64,000 bases of DNA. It comes from Persicaria tinctoria. Taxonomy: Eukaryota; Streptophyta; Magnoliopsida; Caryophyllales; Polygonaceae. A model generated the notes under the pieces. That model did not search any database, was not told where the DNA came from, and saw only the letters and a program-made list of their open reading frames with translations. Positions 22,001 through 33,034 of the stretch are shown here, one piece after another (within the stretch, counting starts at the first letter, position 1; the number at the start of each line of letters is the position of its first letter). A program made the translations under genes and the position numbers. The stretch spans positions 51,559,098 through 51,623,097 of the forward strand of contig JBANSL010000020.1 in NCBI GenBank assembly GCA_037127255.1. Direction: 5' to 3'.

Positions 22001-25000
22001 AAATATTCAAAGATAATATATATTATAAGGAAAAAATAATAGTTTATTATATTCAAATCCCTAATAAAATATCTAATTAAGTACATTATAATTAATATTA
22101 TTATTGTAACACATCTCAATATTAATGTAACACAATAACTTATGTATTGTGATACAATATTTCTCTTTTATTGTAATACAATATTACTATCATATAGAGA
22201 TTCCATATTGTAATACAATGAATAATTTAGTGTGATTATTCATGTATTACAATAAATACAATTGTTATGGTAAATGTATTGTGATTGATTATTAATTATA
22301 ATCTCGTATGTAAATATATAAAAAAAAAAACAAAGCTAATGGCATTATATATATTATCCTATAAATTAGAGCAATCTCGTATTATATTAATATAGAATTA
22401 AAAAATATTGTAATTATCTTTAAGGATTTTTAAAATTAATTTTCCATTTTATTATTAAAGTATATTAACTTTTTATTAAACTAAAACATTTGAGGATAAA
22501 CAAGTAATTAGACCAACAAAAGGGTCTACATACTTAAAAAAAAATATAAAGGGGTCTATTAACTAAAAAAATTATCAAAGAGGGTCTTAATCCTCCAATT
22601 TTCTCTTCCTTATTTTATGTGAAAAAAATGTCAGAGGTTCTGAATAAATCCAAGAACACCAGCAAATTGTATCATACACATAAAACCATCAAAGATTGAA
22701 AGCCCTTCAGAATGGTGTTCAGCTATATTTTATCAGTTCCACTATTCAGTTTTTATTTTCCAATGCATCTTTAGTGAAAAACAAAAGCAGATGAGAGCAT
22801 ACTGGAATTACCTTTTGGATAACACGGCATCCATACATTTGAAGGCTAAGAGCCAGCACATGCCCATCAAGCTTGCTAGCAAGTTCTCTCCTCTGAACCG
22901 GCAAGCCATGCTCAAAAAACTGACACAAAAGTCACTGGTTAAGCATCGTCAGGAGGATAAATGCATAAAAGTTGTATACGTGGACACATATATTGATATA
23001 TGTCAATAACTTTCCAAGTTAACATATGACCAAAAGGGAAAATCCAGAGATGCTATTCTTGCAATATTGCAATTACCTCTTTACTTGCAATTCTTGCAAT
23101 ATTGCGAAATGAAAACAAGGCTGCAGGGGTTAGTTACCTTCTGAACCACGTAATTACCAAACACATCAGTCATCAGAGATAGGGCTTGGGGGATGATCTC
23201 CAGGAAAACCATATTCTTCTCTTCAACTGAGGCAGTTTCAAGTTTCTGCTGAATGAAGCGGCTACCAAATTGATCCGCACTGCTCATAAAGATGTTTAAG
23301 AACCAAAGGCTTTAGTTAAATGCTATTTACACACAAAAAAAAAAAAACAGAGAGAGAGAGAAGGAATATTCAAGTACCTAAACTCAACAACATGACCAGC
23401 AATTTCTGCAAGCTCAAAGCACTTAGCTTTGTTGCTCTTGAACTCCTCCAGTAATGAGGACCCAAAGCCTCCATCAATGTGCCATGGTCCCATTGAAGCC
23501 CCACTCATGTTCCGAGTCCGCATTGCAGTAGGGTAGTGCATATTAAATTCATTGTGTCGAATTGGACTACCAGGACCACCAGGAGAATTTGGCATGACAG
23601 GGCCAGCCCTTGGACTTCCATGATATCCCATCCCAATGCTGAAAGCATGATTCTCATAATAACCACGATCAGATTTATTGCCTAATGAGACTCCATACTG
23701 TGACTTATGAGGTGATAAAAGGGATCCAACATAAGCATTCTGAAGAGAATCCATATATGCATTATTAGCATAGTTCCTATCTGGAGAATGGCCACCAAGT
23801 CCAGCAAGCTGTGCAGCATATTCAGCACTACTTAGATACTGAAGATACATGGGATCAGCAAAGCCTCCTTGAAGAGCATTCCTAGACATCTGACTACCAA
23901 TTCTACTAAAATTTTGAGATTCTGATGCAGCTAGACTCTGGCTAGAAGGTAAACCACCTACCATTCCCCTCGAATCAATTCCAATGCCCATAGCTGATGC
24001 AGCAGCAACATTTTCCAGAAGCGGAGGCAAATTCAAATTGCTGAGTTGGCTGGCCATCATAGGTGATAAGGGTGAGTTCAAGGAATATCCACCCAATCCA
24101 TAATTTGATAACGCTGTGTTCACTCCATTCAGAGGTCCATAATGAGGTGACATGCCACCATTCAGAGTGGCTGCAGATGATCCCTTCATAAATGAACTAG
24201 CAGAAGCACCAGCACCTTTTGCACGCTCGGCATGGGAGTTCCTCGGCTCAGGTCTACCAACATTACTCCTAGCGGTAAACTGGGGCATTGCAGGGGCATG
24301 GATACTATCAGAATCAGACATCTTATCATATGAATGCCTAATGTGGCCTTGATCAGTTTGCATATTAAAGAGGTAATTATGGTGATTTCCAACATCGTGT
24401 TCCACTTGTGAAGGCAAAAGAGTTTCATCATCAATGCTGCCATTTGTGGACAACTTCATGCCAGATAAGGCAGCCACCAGGTTGACAGATCCGTTCATGC
24501 CAGATTTGACACCATTGAATGAATGTTGATTAGCAATAGTTCTCTTTTCAGAAGCTCCAGCCCTACCAACTCCAATCGGTGTAGGACATGGGCTAGGAAC
24601 CCGAGGAACATGCTGGGGGTCAGGAGTTGAACTCCTTGACAAAGGAGCACCTAAAGCAGCAGCATAGGAATATGAGGTAGGTGCACCAACACTGTGCACT
24701 GTAGATGAAACCTGACTATTTGAACTGTCTTGGCGCAAACTTGCCAGTTCAGCTTCAACGTTATTTAAAGCCTCACTATTTTCATCAAAGGTGTTGCGGC
24801 TAGCAGGACGAGAAGGATGCCTAGAATTGGGATTAGAACAGCCCAAGTCATCCTAGAAGAACATTAATTGTGAAAATCATTAGTACAGTATTTTTAAATG
24901 TAAAATAGAAAGTGCCTTGCAGGTCTCATTGATGTTCCATTTTCATTAGAGAAACCAAATATTGAAACCTAACAAAACCACTCAATGATCGGGCATAGGG

Positions 25001-26238
25001 ATGAAACATCCACTTCGAGTCTATGTCTTCTTTAAGATGGCCTAAAAAATTAAACCTGGGAATAGCAACAGTAAGACTCATATAAATCTTCATACTTCCA
25101 ATAAATTAACGAGGACACTCTGATAAATACCAACAGAAAGACATGGTTAGTACAGTTAAGTTTATCCTACAACTCTACAAGGTGAAACAAGGAAAAAGTT
25201 GTCATTCCATGAAACAATAGATCTATTACAGGGAAAAGGGTCAATTTGCAATAAAAGAAATCTCTTAAAAGACACTTCTTTCCACTACAGGGGAAGTGTA
25301 GTGGAAAGAATAACTATATACAATACTCTTTTATGATCCAGCAGCCACCATAACGAATTCTTCACCACTATATTCTATCATCCTAAAAAAACTATAGAAG
25401 CCGCAAAAGAGGATATAAACAGGTATATGATATATATATTACATGTTCTGTTGAAGCCAAGGAATATGAATCTACACAAATATATGATGCTCACACGGGC
25501 TTCAAAGTAGAATATCAAATATAAGTAACAAAAGCCAAAATGATACAATATCCTACACAACGAATGGAAATAGGTCCTAAAGTGCAGCGAGAATGTTTAA
25601 AAACAAGAATAGAACTTTTCTTCTTATACCTGAAATATCTCAACAAGGCTCTTTTGCTTACTCCCCAGACCAATACCAGGTAAGCCAATTAGTCCATCTC
25701 TGCCCCAGTCAGCTGAAGACTGCACATCATCCGACTCTGCTTCCGTCCCTTCTTTCTTAGAAGCAAAGCCTGGAGGAATCGAAAATAGTGACCTAGTAGG
25801 CCCGTTGCTCTCATTCTTGTTCACTTTCCTCCTATCCCCAATCCCACCCACCACAGAACTGCCTCCTTGCAGTCTCTGTGCAGACCTCCAATCCTCCTTT
25901 GAAAGAAGGGGAGGTGGCAACCTAGGGTTCAAATTGACATGAGAATAATAATATGATAAGTACTCCGGATCAGACCTAAGCTCCTCCTCTGACATACCAC
26001 CATTCCCATTCTTACTTGCAAAATCAGAGAAAGAACTGCTTCCAAACAACCCTCCCATTGCATTCAGTGAGCCCTCAACAGTGGGAGGGGCTGAGCCACT
26101 CCTATACAAATTCAACTCACGCTCACGGTCATCAGCCTCTCGCCTCCTTTGCTCACGGAGAAGCATCCCAATTTCATCATCATAAGACCCTTCATTCCCT
26201 CCACCTAACATTGGTGTCCTTCCCAATTCAGATAACAT
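19090..26238 (-). CDS. PUM: Pumilio/PUF RNA-binding protein, APUM1/2-like, nine coding exons
   Basis: Coding exons on the minus strand are 25630-26238, 23378-24852, 23138-23279, 22812-22919, 21329-21541, 21103-21213, 19876-20070, 19355-19529 and 19090-19127. All introns are GT-AG and the frame is continuous through 3066 bases, giving 1021 residues. The N-terminal half is low-complexity, with a nucleic-acid-binding NABP-type region ([19 protein letters not shown] near residue 276). The C-terminal third is a PUM-HD of eight repeats. Base-contacting residues read S-R-Q, N-Y-Q, C-R-Q, N-H-Q, C-R-Q, N-Y-Q, S-N-E and N-Y-Q for repeats 1-8. By the known PUF code this selects 5'-UGUAUAUA-3'. Such proteins bind 3'UTRs in the cytoplasm and repress or destabilise mRNAs. 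The last coding exon has only 12 codons and ends in QNPAA. The length is slightly above the Arabidopsis homologues. Confidence 0.95.
21836..22605. mobile_element. 770-bp MITE in a Pumilio intron, 9-bp target duplication
   Basis: The element lies in the intron between the fourth and fifth Pumilio coding exons. Its ends are imperfect inverted repeats: the left begins GGTAATTGGGTTTATAGAC, and the inverted right end contains AATTGG and a shared TTATAGACCCC-type block. TTCCTTATT occurs exactly on both sides (21827-21835 and 22606-22614). A 9-bp duplication fits a Mutator-like MITE. The interior is extremely AT-rich. The splice sites are untouched. Confidence 0.75.
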
Positions 26239-26832
26239 ATCTCTACAGCCCTAATCCTCAACAAACCTATACCACATCCAGAAACGTATCCAATTCACTC
26301 CTTCCACGGTTCCACCAACCAGGAAACCTATATGTACACACCTATCAAAAAGATGACAACTTTAGTACCCTAAAATTCAGAGTAGTAAACCAAAACCACA
26401 GAAAACCAACAAAAAAAAGAAAAATAAAACAAAAATGGATTAAATTATTCCTCCTCGGTTCGTTCAGAAACACCATAATTTATAATTCATTACGCAAGAG
26501 TTTCACGTTTTACTAGGGTTTTTATTCATCATTCGCTCATCAAAGCGAGTAGTTCCTCCATGGTTATCATCCACATAAAGTTTACGAGCAGTCATAAAAA
26601 ATCAGAGAATATAGAGAAGGAACGAACTGAAATCAGCGAGTAAGACAGATTGAGAGATCGGAGAGATCAATCCGGCGGCTTCTCGCAAGTAAGAAACCCC
26701 AAACTGGTTTAGGGTTTCGGAGGAGTTTTGAGATGGAGGCTTCTTTTTAAGGAGCAAGGGAGCACAGAAATGAGATTGTGTTTTTGCAAACCATATAAAT
26801 ACTACCGGACTTTCCCGAGTTTAACCAGCACC

Positions 26833-26863
<31 letters not shown>

Positions 26864-28620
26864 ATTAAAATATGGAAACTGGTTTTATTTTTGGTAAGAT
26901 CAAAATCTAAGGTGGGCTTCTTATATGCTTGATGGGGAAACATGGAAACTAATTTTTATTTTTTGTAGAGAAATTTGCTTCTTTTTTTTTTCGTCCATTT
27001 ATTTAATTTATACTGAGTAACATGTACGGAGTATTATATGAACCCGAAAAATAAATACACCGCAAATTAGGGTTCATGACACCACGTCGATATGAATATG
27101 GTGTCCTAAACTAAACCCTGCAGATTTGTCTTTAATTTCCAATGTCCTTCTGCACGTCAATTGGAACGTGACGTCACTTGCACGTCACTTGCTAATCTGG
27201 ATTTGTGGTATACTCCCTTATATGAATTCTAGTTTTAAAAGTATTATTTGAAATTTAATTATTTCATAGTTTTCCAAAAGTTCTAATAGAGTTTATCATT
27301 TTCAAATGAAGAAAATAATTTTCAGATCCATTTTTTTCCAACTATATTTAAAGGCCTTTTTTTATCATCTATTTTTATTTTTACTTGTGAATATTTCTTT
27401 GGATAACGGGTTAAAAATAATATAATTAACCAAAAAATAGTACCTTGAATTTTGGTATAAACTATTATTAAAAAAATAAGAGATATGTACAATACTATGA
27501 AATGTTTGTGCAGAAAACAAAACATTTTCAAATAAAGTTATAAATTAAAAAAAATTGATAAAGAGTTTTCTTGATTGTTTTGTAACTTTTGTCACAGGGT
27601 GACATGTTAAAAACATTGAAATTTTGTGATGAATAAATCATTCATGTTAGGGTCAGAGTTGATAAATTGCCTTAAATTTATGAATTGTGTAAAATAAGAA
27701 TTGAATGGCTAAACGACTTAAACTTCATCTTAGGTGAAAAAAAAAAAATTCATAGCAAATAAACTTATAAAAAAAAAAAGGGGGCGTAAATTAGGCAATG
27801 TATAACAAATAAGAAAACAAAATAAATAAGCATAAAATTATAATGTCATCATAAATGAAAGTGGTATATATGCAAAAACAAGCTTCCACTAGCTAGGGCC
27901 TAACATTACGGCAAAAAGTCATGGATTATGGCTTATGTATGGGGATTGGATGAGCAAGCTATGCAATGCAATATTAATGCAAGTGATAGCTTATGCAATG
28001 CACTGCAAACCCATGCTTGAAACGCCGTATAACAAATCCAAAAAGCACATCATCGGCGTGATCTCAACGAGTAAAACCCAACCCTACCCTGTCATTCCTC
28101 AAATGCATTGTTACTCACCTTTAATCATTTAAAGTAGTTCATGAATTTCACTTTTTTACTTTGGTGTTTTAAACAAGTTACGATTACGTTGAGAATATAC
28201 AGGATTGTCTAGTTCCAGCCCGTCCCATTTAAAAAAATTAAAATAATAGGTAAAAAAATTAAGGGAAATTAATAAAAAAGAATTATTTATTTATTTATTA
28301 AAATAAAGGGTTTTATTAATAAAAACTAACCATATAAAAAAAATAGCCTATGCGAATTTTAATTTCTGATTACATGTCTGAAAGAGTGGAAGTGTCTCAT
28401 ATATGGAAAAAATGAAATATATATGTTGGATAGTGTTGATGCCTCTTGAAGATACAAGAGTTAAAAGGTATTGTTGTGTGTAAATAACTTTTCAACCCAT
28501 GGCCACTAAATGTTAAATTGCACAATCCCACTTGATTTAAGGGAAAAACCTTATTTATGAAATTATAGAAAATGATTGAGCTAATGAAGATTTCCTGAAG
28601 TGGTAAATACTATATAGATG
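26239..28620. other. Pumilio upstream region and intergenic sequence
   Basis: The 5'UTR and promoter of Pumilio should lie in about 26240-26850. I cannot place the transcription start or any 5'UTR intron. A 24-base T-rich run occurs near 26840-26862. From 27000 on the sequence is AT-rich with no supported gene or mobile element. Confidence 0.5.
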
Positions 28621-28875
28621 GTGAAGTAAAGACTTACACAAGTGCATAGATCAAACGAAGGGTCTCGCCAAAAAGAGGTACATATACCCAAAAGCCCTCT
28701 ATATAACCTAACTAACAACTAACGTCCCTACCAACCATAGAACCCCCATCGAACTTGCGAACAAGTCCCCTATATCCTCCACCTCATTCCGGTCCACCCG
28801 GTAACCGTTGTACGTCATTAGATCTCCCTTGATGACTTGCACTTGCATCTAAGGGCTATATCCTAGATTTACATG

Positions 28876-30001
28876 TCACAATGATTGTAGTAGCACATGC
28901 AATAGGACTACATAAAGCGTCTTGGAAAATGGCCTTATTCCTAGCCATCCAAGTGAAATAGATAGTAGCACAAAAGACAAGTAGTTTCCTTTGAAATGAG
29001 GGGTTGACCGGATTTTCAAAGGTTCACATGTAAACCACTCAAGCCATTCCTGCACAGAGCGAATCTCCATTGGCAACCCAATCCAGCCCCAAACATGTGT
29101 CTGAATTTGCTTCACCATAGGGCAATCAAACCAAAGATGGTCCTATGTCTCTTCCACCCCTTTGCACATCACACATACGTCAACATCAAGGCCAACCCAG
29201 TCCTTAGGCCGTTGTCCTATTTGTAAGCGCTTTCTTGCTGCAAGCCAAACGATAAACGACCACTTTTTGAATTGTGTCAGCTTACGCCAAAGCATGCTTC
29301 CCTAGCTAACCGCAAAGCCCCTCGTGCGAATCTAATCATAAATTTTCATACTATAGATGCCACCATGCTCATTTAGTATAGGAGTGAAGTTCGATTGTTG
29401 CCCATCGTCCAGCCCAAGTGTGCCCTTTAACTCATCTCGGATACTGAGCAAGCTCTTCCAAACCCAAGGATCATCCACCTTGGGGCTCTAATCCCAAATG
29501 TCAGTCTCTTGAAGATGATTCTGATTAACCCAGCAGCACCAAATGCTCAGTTTGTTCAACACACTGTCACCAATCAACTTAACAAACACACTCTTATTCC
29601 ATGCCAGAATCTCCTTTATGTCAAGCCCTCCCTCTTCATAAGGTTTTGTTACATCCTCCCACGCCAACAAAATTTTCTTGCCCTCTTCTTTGCCACTCCA
29701 CAAGTTTTGCCTACACATACTCTCCAACTGTTTAATTAACAACACCCCTCGGCAGCAGCAGAACTTGGCTCCAGAAGTTGAACACACCTGGAAGAACCGA
29801 CTTGATCAATTGTAATCTCCCAACATATGATAATTTATGTGCTTCCCAACCATGTATCACCCCCCCCCCCCCAACTTTGTCCAACAGCTGCGTGTATTGG
29901 CTCATAATAATTTTCTTCGAGTGTAACGGAGTACCCAAGTATATGACCGGAAGACTGCCCACTGTAAAACCTAGTTGCTCGATCAGCTCATTAGAGAGCA
30001 A
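28876..30001 (-). pseudogene. LINE-2 ORF2 C-terminal region (after the RT), decayed
   Basis: Broken minus-strand frames carry typical post-RT L1 sequence. At 30001-29732, LGFTVGSLPVIYLGTPLHSK matches the usual LPVxYLGxPL motif. At 29787-29488, WSGKEEGKKILLAWEDVTKP is the usual (W)xxVCxPKxEGGL region. At 29118-28876 there is a zinc-finger-type C-terminus with HVWGWIGLP. The pieces are in different frames. Confidence 0.75.
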
Positions 30002-30023
30002 ATGAGAGACACAGACTATAAAG

Positions 30024-30579
30024 CAGTGTTCTAAAAATCGCGCCTAGGCGCTAGGCGGCAGGGCACCTAGGAATTTTTAAGCCTAGGCGGGCCTCTAGGC
30101 GGTAATCCGCCTAGGCACCACCTAGTCTTGCCTAGGCACCGCCTAGACCCCGCCTAGGCCCGATTAGTCCCGCCTACGGGACGCTTAGTCCCGCCTAGCT
30201 GGACGATTATTAAATTTTAGCTTTTAGACATGTGATTAATCAACTTAGGGGTTTTTATCCCCCATGTTGGGATATATTTGTTTTTTAGTCAAACATATGG
30301 ATTTGGATTTTAGAAGGTTTAGAGTCGCTAATCGGATGCCTACTTTTGCATTTTATTTGTTTAATGTTAGTTAAACACGATAAATTTGGGTTTATGAGTG
30401 ATATTATAGATTATTATTATATTATATGAATTATTTACATGTGTTATGCGTTAAAATATAAGAAAATAATTAAGTTTGTTCCAAGTCCGCCTAGGCGCCG
30501 ACTGGGCACCCGCCTAACCGCCTAGGCGCTAGACGACCACCCACCGCCCAGCGGCCGCCTAGCGCCTTTTAGAACATTG
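30024..30579. mobile_element. hAT-type MITE, copy 2, inside LINE-2
   Basis: It begins CAGTGTTCTAAAAATCGC and its right end, inverted, begins CAATGTTCTAAAAGGCGC. It is flanked by CTATAAAG (30016-30023) and CTATGAAG (30580-30587), an 8-bp duplication with one mismatch. Both ends are rich in CCTAGGCG words, while the middle is AT-rich. Its termini match the element at 883-1324. It separates the YLGTPL region of LINE-2 from the RT palm. Confidence 0.88.
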
Positions 30580-30599
30580 CTATGAAGACAGAGCTTTTT

Positions 30600-31636
30600 T
30601 CATTGTTTGCCTTCAACCCCGAAGCCGCAAAAAAAATCATCCAAGCATTTCTTTATGATGCCCACTGAACCTGAATCCGCTTTACAAAAGATAAGAAGAT
30701 CATCTGCGAAAGCTAAGTGTACCTGCTTTAATTCCTTGCACTTAGGGTGGCACCGAAATTCTGCACTTTCAACGGCTCTATAAAGCATTCTGCTCAGAGC
30801 TTCCATGCATAACACAAAGATATAAGGTGAAAGAGAATCACCTTGTCTGATTCCTCGCTTAACTTTGAAGAAACCATCCGGGCTGTCATTGATTAGTACC
30901 GAGTAGGATGGTGTAGTGACACATTCCATAATGACCGAGATAAGCCAAGGGGAGAGCCGAAATAACCTCAAGGTATACTCAATGAAATCCCATCTAAGAT
31001 AGTCATATGCTTTCTGTAAATCGACTTTTATAGTACATCTGGGCGACATTCTTTTTATTTCATACCCCTGAACAACCTCACGGGAAATTGCGCTGTTGTG
31101 TGCGAGGGATCTCCCTGGGATGAAGGCCCTTGACTATCACTAATAAGCTCATTGAGGAAAGGCTTCAACCATGCTACTATGATTTTAGTTATAACTGTCT
31201 TCCTCACTGTGTTGCAGTAGGATATCGGCCTCCAGTCCTTAACAAAGGTCGGACTACTCACTTTTGGAATAAGCGCTATGAAAGTGGCTTTTAGCTGCCT
31301 CATAATACGACCATTTCTGAATATCTCCCTAATAGCTTCGCATACATCTTTCCCTACTAGGTCCCATGTGTCCTTAAAGAACTGGCTACCAAACCCATCT
31401 AGCTCCGCTGACTTATTAGCTCCGATGGACCACATTGCCTTCCCGATCTCTGTATAGCTAGGCAGAGCAATTAATGAATCAGTGGTACCGCTCACAAGGA
31501 CTTCTCCTTGTAACATCTTCGACATAACTTCATTTGGAGGCTCAATGGCTAGTAAGGTTTCAAAGAAATTACACATATGCGTTCTGATGGCTCCCTCCTT
31601 CGCAATATATTCCTCAGCCTCATTCTTCATATTCAA
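30600..31636 (-). pseudogene. LINE-2 reverse transcriptase domain, frameshifted
   Basis: The 31636-31055 frame contains FKDTWDLVGKDVCEAIREIF, TFIALIPKV and WRPISYCNT, the standard RT finger motifs. The 31049-30600 frame contains KVDLQKAYD, RGIRQGDSLSPYIFVLCME and the catalytic AFADDLLIFCK. A frame break near 31050 separates the two. The usual GPDGF motif reads AELDGFGSQF, a changed residue consistent with decay. Confidence 0.9.
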
Positions 31637-31955
31637 AATAACATTATGAGCCCTTCATTCCTTCACATTCCTATAGAACATGGAGAAGGTTTCCTTTCCC
31701 ATAATGAGCCAATGGAGTTTCGTCTTCTGAGTTGTGAGACTAGTCAATCTGACCATGTTTATCTTTAATCGTTCCTCAACATCCTTGGCTCATTTCCACA
31801 ACCCCTCATTGCACTTATCATCTTGCAATTGCTTTTGTAGTTCATGAAGGCACCCCTGTCTAATTTTATTTGCGTTTGGAGTTCAGGAAGTCGCAATCTA
31901 TCCCAAGTTCTCAAAGCTACCTTGACATTCTTGAGCTTAGAAACAAGCTTGTATT

Positions 31956-32772
31956 TGTTATGTTGTTAATCCTTGTAATTAAGGAGAACCCTCACTTGAC
32001 CACACACCAACCTAGTCATGCCTTGGTCAAGAAAAACTCATTGGTCCCATGGTCTAACCATGTGTGGCACCAATGGCTAGCTTGACTCACTAGGTGTGGC
32101 TAATGGAAGGGTATGTGTGTCTATGTGAGGTTGTTGGTAGCTTTGGTTACTTATTTCCAAGTTGTGCTTTACAGAGAGTTGGGCATATTCTCTTGGCCCA
32201 ATCTTCCGGCCTAGCTCACAGCTTGTGACCATTGCTGCCTCGCCTATATATGCTCGCTTCTGAAACCCTAAAGGAACTCTAGCCTCCACACTCTCTCTCT
32301 CTCAGGTAAGCCAATGGGGCTAGGGTTTGGGAGAACATCTACGGTTTCTAGCTCGAGAGTGATCTGACGACGGCGATTTCTTCAATGGAGCTCGTCCTGG
32401 TTGGGTGCTACCTGAGTTCCTACTTACACAAGGAAGAAGAAGGCTTTGGAGGAGGGTTCCGGTGTTGAGAAATCTCTCTGAGATTTCTCGGTGTCCTTGA
32501 CGGACAATCTCTAACCCTATTCTCTTCTTATCTTCATTGTTTGTGTTGCTCGTGAAATCGCTAGTCTAGATCTTGTGCATCTGATTCCATTGTAACCTAT
32601 TTTGAACTTGGATGCTTAGTGAAATTGGGTGAGCCTCCCCTCCCGAGGTTCCGCGAATGTAGGGTAACCGAACCGCGTAAACAAAGGCTTTGTGTTCTTG
32701 TGCGTGTTTCGTTTATTCGTTTTTGTTATCTCGTTGATCGAATGTGAGAGCGAGACAACCCTAAATCTTACA
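31956..32772 (+). repeat. 5' LTR of copia element A
   Basis: 817 bp, starting TGTTATG and ending TTACA. It lacks about 55 bp that are present near the start of the 3' LTR, and it differs at scattered positions elsewhere. This indicates greater age than element B. Confidence 0.95.
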
Positions 32773-32776
32773 TAGT

Positions 32777-32788
32777 TGGTATCAGAGC
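32777..32788 (+). other. Primer-binding site of element A (initiator tRNA-Met type)
   Basis: TGGTATCAGAGC four bases after the 5' LTR is complementary to the 3' end of plant initiator tRNA-Met, the usual copia primer. Confidence 0.92.
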
Positions 32789-33034
32789 AGGTTTCTTCAT
32801 CCTCAAGGTGTTGAACCTGTGCATTCTGTGAAGTCTTCCACTGGATTTAGGGTTTCTGGTTCTTCGCTCTTTCGTTCTGTCTTATTTGTGTGTTTCTTCT
32901 TGCTTTGATAAACACCTGAAAAACCAAAAAACATACCTTTGTTTGCATGTGTGGTTACCTGCTGGTTGTGATATAGCCTTACTCTTGTTTATCCTCTTTA
33001 TTAAGTTAGGTGCTAACTTATATTTGGTGTTTCA

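Larger units (their letters stand above)
28620..31955 (-). mobile_element. LINE-2 (L1-type), 3' half, split by later insertions
   Basis: Minus-strand fragments of an L1 ORF2 run from 31950 to about 28700: the RT fingers and palm, then a zf-RVT-type C-terminal region. The 5' half lies at 47806-48787 and continues beyond 50884, because copia element A (31956-47800) inserted here with a GTATT duplication. A hAT MITE at 30024-30579 also interrupts it. Stops and frameshifts are numerous. No poly(A) tail was found, so the 3' limit is approximate. Confidence 0.85.

Noticed and set aside
24152..24352. Plus-strand open frame within Pumilio exon 2
   Set aside because: It is antisense to a well-supported coding exon.
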